Shown in pieces: positions 21,474 to 28,258 of a stretch of DNA of 40,737 bases. The stretch lies in contig MAAT01000069.1 in NCBI GenBank assembly GCA_002162815.1, positions 1-40,737 of the forward strand. The letters run 5' to 3'. Under the pieces are notes generated by a model, which was not told the DNA's origin, did no database searches, and was given only the letters and a program-made list of their open reading frames with translations. The position numbers were made by a program, and so were the translations under genes. This DNA is from Gammaproteobacteria bacterium 53_120_T64. Its GTDB lineage: Bacteria; Pseudomonadota; Gammaproteobacteria; Pseudomonadales; Porticoccaceae. How positions within the stretch are numbered: the first letter of the stretch is position 1; the number at the start of each line of letters is the position of its first letter.

Positions 21474-21902
21474 TTATGCAGGCTGGAATTGCGGGATTTT
21501 CATATCACCCCGCGCTTCAAACAGCACTTTAACCGCCATATCGACACAGACTTTATCGACATCGCAATGGAGTACATTGGCCATCATTCGCGGGCCTTCT
21601 TCCAGCTCAATAATGGCCAGCACATAGGGTAGATCTGCCTGGTAAGACGGTAATGGCGACTGGTAAATCACCGAGAAGCTATACACCTTGCCCTTACCGC
21701 TGAGCTGCTTCCAGATTATGTCCTGATTAAAACAGCTGGGGCACCAGAGACGTGGATAATAAAAACTGGCTTCACACTCACTACAATAGGGCAGCACCAA
21801 CTTTTCCTCTTTGGCGTACTGCCAGTAGGGTGCGGCACAAGCGGTGATTCGCGGTTGCGGTTTTGCGGGAGGCGCGACTTCCTCCGTAGCTATATCATTC
21901 AT
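21474..21902 (-). CDS. DUF35 Zn-ribbon/OB-fold protein
   Basis: The 142-residue protein has a rubredoxin-like zinc ribbon, CSECEASFYYPRLWCPSC (two CxxC pairs), followed by an OB-fold with GKGKVYSFSVIYQSPLP and PYVLAIIELEEGPRMMAN. DUF35 proteins bind thiolase-like partners; in the igr system the DUF35 part of ChsH2 binds the aldolase Ltp2 and is needed for its activity. Its position, 44 bases after the thiolase-like gene and 21 before the MaoC gene, fits a bridging role between aldolase and hydratase. Free-standing here rather than fused. Confidence 0.9.
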   Translation of the reverse strand: MNDIATEEVAPPAKPQPRITACAAPYWQYAKEEKLVLPYCSECEASFYYPRLWCPSCFNQDIIWKQLSGKGKVYSFSVIYQSPLPSYQADLPYVLAIIELEEGPRMMANVLHCDVDKVCVDMAVKVLFEARGDMKIPQFQPA

Positions 21903-21946
21903 GTTCTTGCCTATCTGGTTGTTGCCTATTATTTTTCACGGATTAT

Positions 21947-23128
21947 TTAGCTAGCGCTGCGGCCCAATATCAGTGTCGAATGCTCGCTCATCATGCCGCC
22001 GTAGGAATGGACGATACCGGCATTGGCTTTGTCGAGCTGGCGCTCACCGGCAATGCCCATAATCTGGCGTATGCCCTCAACAATCATCGACATGCCCGAG
22101 GCATCGCCCGTGTGGCCAAAGGACAGTAAACCGCCAAAGGTATTCACCGGGAAATCCCCCCCCGGACGAGCCGCACCCGACTGGAAGAACTCACCACCTT
22201 TACCCTGCGGACAAAGCCCCAGCTCCTCCATAAACACCAGCGGATTAATACTGAAGGCATCGTAAATTTCGGCAAAGTCAATATCGCTCGGGCTTAGGCC
22301 CGCCATCGTGTAGGCCTGCTGAGCCGATTTACTGCAACCAATATCCGTCAAGCTCGCGGCCTGATGAATATTGCGATGATTGTGGAATTCACCCATACCC
22401 AAGACATAGGCCGGTTGTTTATTGAGCCGTTTAGCATAGGCCTCACTACACACTAAAAAAGCAGCGCCTCCCTCCAGAGGAATCGAGCAATCGTAAAGGT
22501 TGAAAGGTGATGCAATGGGCCGCGACTGCCGTACTTTTTCAACCGTCAATGCTTCGCTGCCGTAGGTACTGGCATCGGGATTCAACAAAGCCCACTCGCG
22601 AGTCGACACACAAACCTCGGCCAATTGCTCAACCGTGGTGCCGTACTCGTGCATATGCCGCGTCGCGACTTGTGCATATAAAGCGGGAATAAAGGTGCCG
22701 TAGGGAAATTCATAAATCTCATGACTCACCATGCGCGCCATGGACTCAGCACCGCCAGTGCTGACCTTGGGAAACTTGCCCGCGCCGACGCACAGTACGC
22801 TTTCGACCTTGCCCTGCTGAATAGCCAGTGCCGCCCGCTGTACCATCAGCCCATAGGTAGAACCACCGGCATTCATGGTATCGGCAAATAGTGGCTGAAT
22901 ACCCATCTCTTCGTAGAGCTGCTCGTGGACAAAAATATCATTACTACCGCCACCGGCCATGCCCGATGGGCACGCTAGTAGACCTTGAATATCAGTGGGC
23001 TTGAGCGACCACTCGGCAAGAAACTGGCGGATGACTTCGATGTAAAGGTCATAGCCATCCATGTCGGGAAAACGGCCGGGCTTCATTTCAGATACGGCGG
23101 CAATGGCTACCGGGCTTGTATAGGACAT
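21947..23128 (-). CDS. Thiolase-like protein, probable retro-aldolase (Ltp2-like)
   Basis: The 393-residue protein has a thiolase fold of the SCP2/lipid-transfer branch. The nucleophile loop reads MNAGGSTYGLMV, so the catalytic Cys is absent. The segment EIYDAFSINPLV has Tyr where many thiolases have His, and GHTGDASG keeps the GHP-like His. The C-terminal CGGG region reads SYGGMMSEHSTLIL, again without Cys. Proteins of this kind include Ltp2, which with a DUF35 partner cleaves a beta-hydroxyacyl-CoA to a ketone and propionyl-CoA; a true thiolase is unlikely. It is first in the operon, with an AGGAGGG Shine-Dalgarno 11 bases before the ATG and a palindromic operator candidate upstream. Confidence 0.88.
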   Translation of the reverse strand: MSYTSPVAIAAVSEMKPGRFPDMDGYDLYIEVIRQFLAEWSLKPTDIQGLLACPSGMAGGGSNDIFVHEQLYEEMGIQPLFADTMNAGGSTYGLMVQRAALAIQQGKVESVLCVGAGKFPKVSTGGAESMARMVSHEIYEFPYGTFIPALYAQVATRHMHEYGTTVEQLAEVCVSTREWALLNPDASTYGSEALTVEKVRQSRPIASPFNLYDCSIPLEGGAAFLVCSEAYAKRLNKQPAYVLGMGEFHNHRNIHQAASLTDIGCSKSAQQAYTMAGLSPSDIDFAEIYDAFSINPLVFMEELGLCPQGKGGEFFQSGAARPGGDFPVNTFGGLLSFGHTGDASGMSMIVEGIRQIMGIAGERQLDKANAGIVHSYGGMMSEHSTLILGRSAS

Positions 23129-23151
23129 GCGAGTCTAACCCTCCTAAACGT

Positions 23152-23167
23152 GCTAATTATAATTAGC
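23152..23167. promoter_or_regulatory. 16-bp perfect palindrome over a -10-like box (operator candidate)
   Basis: GCTAATTATAATTAGC is an exact palindrome 24 bases before the thiolase-like ATG. It contains TATAAT, which would be a perfect -10 box for the operon, although no good -35 box is seen at 16-18 bases. A perfect dyad over the promoter is typical of TetR- or GntR-type repressor sites. No regulator gene is linked. Confidence 0.55.
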
Positions 23168-23416
23168 GTCTATAATCACTCATATTAAATCCGTATTCTA
23201 TTGCGACTAGCCCGCACCGCGTATAATCATTGACCCGCTGGTACTGCTTTTTAATAATCTCGCTCCCGACTGACGCTAGGCCAGCCGGTTTCAGTGGGCA
23301 CTTCCATGACCGCTTCAATAAAAAGTGCTAAAGCGAATAAACACGGCCTACCCACTCACTGAAGTTATATTTCATGAGGCATATTTAATAACCATCGCCA
23401 TGACCAAAGAATAGTC

Positions 23417-23454
23417 AAAAAAAAGCCGCGCTCTTAAAGAGCGCGGCTTTTTTT
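23417..23454. terminator. Strong bidirectional intrinsic terminator after adh
   Basis: Eight A, then GCCGCGCTC (23425-23433), a five-base loop, GAGCGCGGC (23439-23447) and seven T. The nine-pair GC-rich stem with A and T tracts on both sides works in either direction. On the minus strand it begins 16 bases after the alcohol dehydrogenase stop, so it ends that transcript and separates it from the igr-like operon. Confidence 0.95.
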
Positions 23455-23470
23455 AAACTCAGTGCTTAAC

Positions 23471-24523
23471 TTACCATTTAACAACCGTGGTACCGACATT
23501 GCCAAAGCCGTGCATGGACTCGATCGCGGCTGCCGCTTCTTCAACAGGAATCACGCTGGTGACCATCGCTCCGGGGGTTAACTTACCGGAAGTCACCATA
23601 TTCAGCATCGCCGAGTAACGCTGAGGCTGCATGCCGATGGTACCGATAAATTCAATTTCTCGGGCCACCATGAGGTCGATGGGCAGGGATATAAAGCCTT
23701 TCTCAGCCTGTGTGGTCAAACCAATCTGCAGATGCCGACCGCGTGAGCGCAGGCTCATGATTGAGTTCAGGCAAGTGGTGGCAATACCCAGGGCATCAAC
23801 CGAGATGTGCGCACCGCCGCCGGTTATCTCGACAACCGCTTCGCCAACATTACCGCTGGAGGCATTAACGGTAGCAACGGCACCCATTTTCATCGCCATT
23901 TCGAGATTTTTTTCATTAATATCGACGGCCACGACATTGGCGCCAAGGGCATTGGCAATCTGTGTCGCCGCAAGACCAATACCGCCGCAACCATGGATCG
24001 CTACCCAATCGCCAGCACCGACTTTTGCCTGGTCGACGATGCCGTGAAAGGAGGTCATAAAACGACAACCCATGCTGGCAGCTTCAACAAAGTCTATTGA
24101 TTCATCGAGTGGCACAAGGTTGAGGTCAGCACGAGCAACCTGAGCGAATTCACCGTAACCACCGGAGCAGCCAAAGCCGGCAAGATCGGCATTAATGCAG
24201 ACATTCTGGTGGCCCGAGTGGCAAAAAGAACAGTTGCCACAACCAAAGATAAAGGGACAAACGACTCTATCGCCGACTTTATAGTTTTTAACATTGGCAC
24301 CCACTTCTTCAACGACGCCACAGAACTCATGACCAATGACATGGGGCAGCTCTGGCTGTAGGCCAATCCACTCCCAGTCACCATCGCAAACATGGCAATC
24401 ACTGCGACAAACACCATTGGCAGCGACTTTAATAATGGCATCTTCAGGCCCACACTTGGGGTCTGGCCAGTTGTTGTGCATTTTCATTGGGGTTCTAAAG
24501 GCTTCGAGTACTGCTGCTTTCAT
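23471..24523 (-). CDS. Zinc-dependent alcohol dehydrogenase (MDR family)
   Basis: The 350-residue MDR enzyme has catalytic zinc ligands Cys39 (GVCRSD), His65-Glu66 (GHEF) and a later Cys in the ASMGCRF stretch, structural zinc ligands Cys95, Cys98, Cys101 and Cys109, and the Rossmann motif GCGGIGLAA. It should oxidise an alcohol or reduce an aldehyde with NAD(P); the substrate is unknown. The ATG has GGAG seven bases upstream. It has its own promoter candidate and terminator, so it is monocistronic although adjacent and parallel to the igr-like operon, with which it may share a pathway. Confidence 0.92.
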   Translation of the reverse strand: MKAAVLEAFRTPMKMHNNWPDPKCGPEDAIIKVAANGVCRSDCHVCDGDWEWIGLQPELPHVIGHEFCGVVEEVGANVKNYKVGDRVVCPFIFGCGNCSFCHSGHQNVCINADLAGFGCSGGYGEFAQVARADLNLVPLDESIDFVEAASMGCRFMTSFHGIVDQAKVGAGDWVAIHGCGGIGLAATQIANALGANVVAVDINEKNLEMAMKMGAVATVNASSGNVGEAVVEITGGGAHISVDALGIATTCLNSIMSLRSRGRHLQIGLTTQAEKGFISLPIDLMVAREIEFIGTIGMQPQRYSAMLNMVTSGKLTPGAMVTSVIPVEEAAAAIESMHGFGNVGTTVVKW

Positions 24524-24577
24524 GGCATTGCTCCGTGTTTAGCGCCCGAGAAAACCCCCGGCGATTATTATTAGTAC

Positions 24578-24607
24578 CAGACTATTTTTTGTCTGTGGTT
24601 CTGTCAA
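24578..24607 (-). promoter_or_regulatory. Promoter of the alcohol dehydrogenase with overlapping dyad
   Basis: On the minus strand a perfect -35 TTGACA (24607-24602) is followed after 17 bases by TAGTCT (24584-24579), a weak -10. The inverted repeat CAGAC (24578-24582) / GTCTG (24591-24595) overlaps the -10 box and the spacer, which suggests a repressor site. It lies about 55 bases before the ATG. Confidence 0.5.
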
Positions 24608-24649
24608 GTTTATAAGCCGCTCTCAGCATAAAGGCCAGGCAGCCTCATT

Positions 24650-25873
24650 TTAATGTTGTCCCGACATCGCCTCGCGATCGCGAATACCCATTAAATACAG
24701 CACCCCGTCGAGGCCAATATTAGAAATCGCCTGTTTGGCGTTCGCTTTAACCAGAGGCTTGGCGCGAAAGGCAATACCCAGCCCGGCGATACCCAGCATC
24801 GGCAGGTCATTGGCACCATCACCGACGGCCACCGTTTGTTCGAGGCAGATATCTTCCTTTGCCGCCAACTGCCTGAGTAGCTCGGCCTTGCGTGGGCCAT
24901 CGACGATTTGCCCGCTGACCTCACCACTCACCACGCCGTCCTTTATATCCAGCTCATTGGCGAACATATAGTCGATGCCCAGGCGCTGGCGAATGCCCTC
25001 GGCAAAATAGGTGAAGCCACCGGATAAAATCGCCGTCTTATAACCCAGGGATTTCAGCGTGCTGATTAAATATTCCGCGCCTTCGGTCAGCTCCAGGCGT
25101 GCGGCGACTTTATCGAGTACATTCGCATCGAGCCCCTTTAACAGCCCCACGCGCTCTTTAAAGCTGGTTTGAAAGTCGATCTCACCGGCCATCGCCCGCT
25201 CGGTTATGCCCGACACGGCCTCACCGACACCCGCTTCAATCGCCAGCTCGTCGATCACCTCGGCATCAATCAGGGTGGAATCCATATCAAAAACCACCAA
25301 ACGACGGTGGCGGCGAAACACACTGTCTTCCTGATAGGCGATATCGACGTTCAACTGCCCCGCCAGTTCAAGTAGCGATTTGCGGTACTCGAGCATATCC
25401 CGGCCGTCACCGCGAATAGAGAATTCAACACAGGCTTTACTTCTGGCATCGACACGGTCGAGCTCAACCCGGCCAGAGAGCCGCAAAATACTGTCAATAT
25501 TCAAACCCTGCTCGGTGCTGACCTGAGTAATACGAGCAATTTGCTCGGCACTGATATAACGCGCCAGCAAAGTGACGATGTGCTGGGGCTTGCCCTGCTG
25601 AGCAACCCAGTCGGCATAGCTGGCTTCACTGACCGGCTCGAAACGCACCTGCATATCGAGATCGTGGAGTTTGAACAGCACATCTTTCAGCACCGGGGAC
25701 GACTCTCGGTGGGCCGGCACTTGGGCCAGTACACCGAGGCTAAGGTTGTTGTGAATCACCGACTGGCCAATATCGAGAACATTGACCTCGTACTCAGCCA
25801 AGACATTCGCCACGGCACTGGTGACACCGGGCTTATCTTCACCGGAGACGATAATCAGTAGAATTTCTTTCAC
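24650..25873 (-). CDS. serB: Phosphoserine phosphatase
   Basis: The enzyme removes phosphate from O-phosphoserine, the last step of serine synthesis. It has two ACT-type regulatory regions (about 1-75 and 95-175) followed by the HAD phosphatase domain with DMDST (196-200), the SGGF motif and GDGANDLPML. The GTG at 25873 is chosen as start because the protein then begins VKEILLIIVSGEDKPG, and AAAGG lies seven bases upstream; this gives 407 residues. An upstream ATG in frame (25945) adds 24 unlike residues and is rejected. It is divergent from the AhpA/YtjB-like gene, the usual arrangement in gammaproteobacteria. Confidence 0.95.
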   Translation of the reverse strand: MKEILLIIVSGEDKPGVTSAVANVLAEYEVNVLDIGQSVIHNNLSLGVLAQVPAHRESSPVLKDVLFKLHDLDMQVRFEPVSEASYADWVAQQGKPQHIVTLLARYISAEQIARITQVSTEQGLNIDSILRLSGRVELDRVDARSKACVEFSIRGDGRDMLEYRKSLLELAGQLNVDIAYQEDSVFRRHRRLVVFDMDSTLIDAEVIDELAIEAGVGEAVSGITERAMAGEIDFQTSFKERVGLLKGLDANVLDKVAARLELTEGAEYLISTLKSLGYKTAILSGGFTYFAEGIRQRLGIDYMFANELDIKDGVVSGEVSGQIVDGPRKAELLRQLAAKEDICLEQTVAVGDGANDLPMLGIAGLGIAFRAKPLVKANAKQAISNIGLDGVLYLMGIRDREAMSGQH

Positions 25874-26000
25874 AAAACAACCTTTCAATGTATTTGTAGC
25901 AATGTAGTGAACAGCAGATAAATTATTAAATAATTTAGTCAGCACTATAAATCGAACTTGCAGCCATTATAATTGAGCTCTTGAGAAGATAGAACGCAGA

Positions 26001-27350
26001 ATGAGCACTCTAAACGAACATTTAAAGAAAATTAGCCTGCAGAAAAAACTAACGCTGTCCGCTGCCCTACTTTCTCTCCTCTACTGCCTGCTCATCTTGC
26101 CCCTACTCTATATTCAGTTGAGCTCACAGGCCAAGTCGCAAACGCAACTCTTTGGCCAAACCATCAGCCGCCAGCTACTTAGCCAGGTGCGCCAACCCCT
26201 GCTCAATCAAGATGCCGTGAGCCTACAAGTCGTGCTCGACAATCTCGTGATGCACACCGTCATGGTCAAACAGGCGGCGGTATTTAAACCTGACAATAGC
26301 CTCTTTGCCGAGAGTGTCGAGATCTCCCCCGCCGCAAACGCAGCCAGCCATGATGTTTTTAAGCAGCTCTTGACGCTAGCCGACGGGGCAAACTGGCAGG
26401 TTAAACTCATTCTCGACCCCAGCGGCATTCAACAACAGCTGATGACTATTTTCTGGTCGGTCAGCGCCCTTGGTCTCTTGCTCTGTGCCTTGATGTTGTA
26501 CTGGAGCAAGCGTTTAGGTAATGACATCAGTGCTCGCCTGCAAAAACTGCTTGCCTGCTTGCCCGGTGACGAAGCCAACACCAAGATCAATTCGGCAGAT
26601 GATGAAATCAGTCGCCTGGAAAAGGCTATAGAAGCCCTGTTACTCAGGCCCGCAACCATCGTCAGGAAACCCGAAGCAAGGGTGCCCGCGCTAGAGTCCT
26701 GCTGCCTGGCCATTCGCTGTATCAATCTGCCCCAGCTGCAAGCCCACCTCAGTCACGACAACCTGCATCGGGTACTGAAGCGCTTTGACGATATTATCGC
26801 CACCACGGGCGAGCTGTTTAAAGGCGAACGCTTGCGTGGTGCTAACAACTGCGTTTATTTACGCTTTGAGGCCACCGCCAACGACAGCCATTTTTTACGG
26901 CGCGCCATTACTAGCCACCTGGCTCTGGTTGAACTACAGCGCGAGCAAGCCAATGACGAAGGGGCTGGGTTGATTCTTAGCAGTGCACTGGCTATCGAGC
27001 CCATGCACAAAGACGGCGCTAGCAACGACAACTGCCAGTTTATGCAAGACACCGCAGCCGAAGCGACCTGTGCGCAACTCTCCGCCACCAGCTTGCTCGC
27101 CGATCCCTGGCAACTCTTAACAAACCAAACGGCAAAAACAAAAATACCCGCCGAAGCGGGTATCTATTTTGAAGCACTGGCCGGAGCCAGCAGCGCTAGC
27201 GAAGCCTTTTTATTTGCCGATTTAGGCGGCGAGCAACAGGCGCTATTTGAACGCCAGCTGGCCTACCTGCGCAATCGACTCAGCGAAAATGATCAGCCCC
27301 ACTGGCAACATTCAGCAGCGGCTAATCCGCTGATCAATATAGCTTCTTAA
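26001..27350 (+). CDS. AhpA/YtjB-like inner-membrane protein
   Basis: The 449-residue protein has a short basic N-terminus, a TM helix at about 17-38, a periplasmic region of about 110 residues, a second TM (about 148-168) and a cytoplasmic tail with a degraded HAMP/linker. The position divergent from serB and the layout match the YtjB/Smp (AhpA) family of membrane proteins. Function is poorly defined. The C-terminal part from about 230 has no recognised domain. The coding sequence contains, on the opposite strand, a strong terminator at 27134-27163. It converges on the SDR gene, with 10 bases between stops. Confidence 0.75.
   Translation: MSTLNEHLKKISLQKKLTLSAALLSLLYCLLILPLLYIQLSSQAKSQTQLFGQTISRQLLSQVRQPLLNQDAVSLQVVLDNLVMHTVMVKQAAVFKPDNSLFAESVEISPAANAASHDVFKQLLTLADGANWQVKLILDPSGIQQQLMTIFWSVSALGLLLCALMLYWSKRLGNDISARLQKLLACLPGDEANTKINSADDEISRLEKAIEALLLRPATIVRKPEARVPALESCCLAIRCINLPQLQAHLSHDNLHRVLKRFDDIIATTGELFKGERLRGANNCVYLRFEATANDSHFLRRAITSHLALVELQREQANDEGAGLILSSALAIEPMHKDGASNDNCQFMQDTAAEATCAQLSATSLLADPWQLLTNQTAKTKIPAEAGIYFEALAGASSASEAFLFADLGGEQQALFERQLAYLRNRLSENDQPHWQHSAAANPLINIAS
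27134..27163 (-). terminator. Intrinsic terminator inside the convergent membrane-protein gene
   Basis: On the minus strand the sequence is ATACCCGC, TTCG, GCGGGTAT (27163-27144) followed by TTTTGTTTTT-like bases down to 27134. The eight-pair stem with a UUCG loop and U tract is a textbook terminator. It is about 200 bases after the stop of the SDR gene on that strand, within the coding sequence of the plus-strand gene. Confidence 0.8.
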
Positions 27351-27360
27351 GAGCCGTGTC

Positions 27361-28131
27361 TTAACGCGGCTGCATTCTAATCGCACCATCGAGGCGAATG
27401 GTTTCGCCATTCAGGTAACCGTTCTCAACCATATGACGTACTAAGCGGCCATACTCGTCGGGCTCACCCAAACGACTGGGGTTGGGCACAGTGGCCGCGA
27501 GTGAATCCTGTACTTTCTGCGGCATACCACGCAACAACGGCGTACCCATAATGCCCGGCGCAACCGTATTGACACGAATACCGACTTTGGCCAAATCGCG
27601 CGCCATCGGCAGAGTCATACCGACGATGCCCCCCTTACTGGCGGAGTAAGCACACTGACCCACCTGGCCTTCATAAGCGGCAACAGAGGCAGTGTGGATA
27701 ATCACGCCGCGCTCGCCATCAACCAGCTCGTTTTTCGCCATTTCAGCGGCACAGCAGCGCGCCACGTTAAAGCTACCGGTGAGATTAATGCCGATCAGCT
27801 TGGAGAAGTCTTCCAAGGGCATGGGGTTGTTGTCGCGATCGATAATCTTCTTCGCTGGGCCAATGCCTGCACAGTTAACCAGCACGTCGATGCGGCCAAA
27901 TTTTTCAATCACGGCGGCAACGGCGGCTTCTACCGACTCGGCAGAGGCAACATCGACCGACCAAAAGCCCGCCTTGTCTTCGCCCAGCGCTTTAACGGCC
28001 TCGCCACCCATCTCGGCATTCAGGTCAAAAATAGCGATCTTGGCGCCACCGGCGGCCAGGACATCCGTTGTTGCTCGGCCTAGGCCGGAAGCACCACCGG
28101 TTACGATGGCTACTTTATTGCTTAAATCCAC
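27361..28131 (-). CDS. HSD10-like short-chain 3-hydroxyacyl-CoA dehydrogenase
   Basis: The 256-residue classical SDR has the NAD-binding motif TGGASGLG (11-18), NCAG and the catalytic dyad Tyr162/Lys166 (YSASK). The sequence pattern LEDFSKLIGINLTGSFNVARC and the C-terminal GETIRLDGAIRMQPR match HSD17B10-type enzymes, which oxidise 2-methyl-3-hydroxybutyryl-CoA or 3-hydroxyacyl-CoA. It is read after the acyl-CoA synthetase gene (127-base gap) in the divergent arm of the leucine region. A role in branched-chain acyl-CoA breakdown is inferred. Confidence 0.88.
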   Translation of the reverse strand: MDLSNKVAIVTGGASGLGRATTDVLAAGGAKIAIFDLNAEMGGEAVKALGEDKAGFWSVDVASAESVEAAVAAVIEKFGRIDVLVNCAGIGPAKKIIDRDNNPMPLEDFSKLIGINLTGSFNVARCCAAEMAKNELVDGERGVIIHTASVAAYEGQVGQCAYSASKGGIVGMTLPMARDLAKVGIRVNTVAPGIMGTPLLRGMPQKVQDSLAATVPNPSRLGEPDEYGRLVRHMVENGYLNGETIRLDGAIRMQPR

Positions 28132-28218
28132 AATATCTCTCCTCTCTTAGTTGGCAGTCTTAACGACCGCTTAGTACTGTTATTAAAACAGCATAATAAT
28201 TTTTGCGTCTTGTTAATA

Positions 28219-28238
28219 GCATCTTGCTAACAAGATGC
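28219..28238. repeat. Hairpin between the acyl-CoA synthetase and SDR genes
   Basis: GCATCTTG (28219-28226) and CAAGATGC (28231-28238) make a perfect eight-pair stem with a four-base loop. A near copy of the left arm, GCGTCTTGTTAA, lies just before it (28205-28216). There is no U tract on the minus strand, so it is probably a partial attenuator or mRNA stability element rather than a full terminator. Confidence 0.4.
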
Positions 28239-28258
28239 GACGGGCGATCAAACGCCCA

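Larger units (their letters stand above)
23129..23470. other. Upstream region of the igr-like operon and 3' end of adh
   Basis: The 342 bases contain no gene. The left end has the AGGAGGG ribosome-binding site and a 16-bp palindrome; the right end has a bidirectional terminator (23417-23454). The middle (about 23220-23400) shows only a weak distant pairing between TTCAGTG and CACTGAA, and nothing else that I recognise. Confidence 0.6.

Noticed and set aside
25874..25945. ATG start of serB 24 codons upstream
   Set aside because: The extra residues are unlike SerB, while the GTG at 25873 has AAAGG seven bases upstream and gives the family start.
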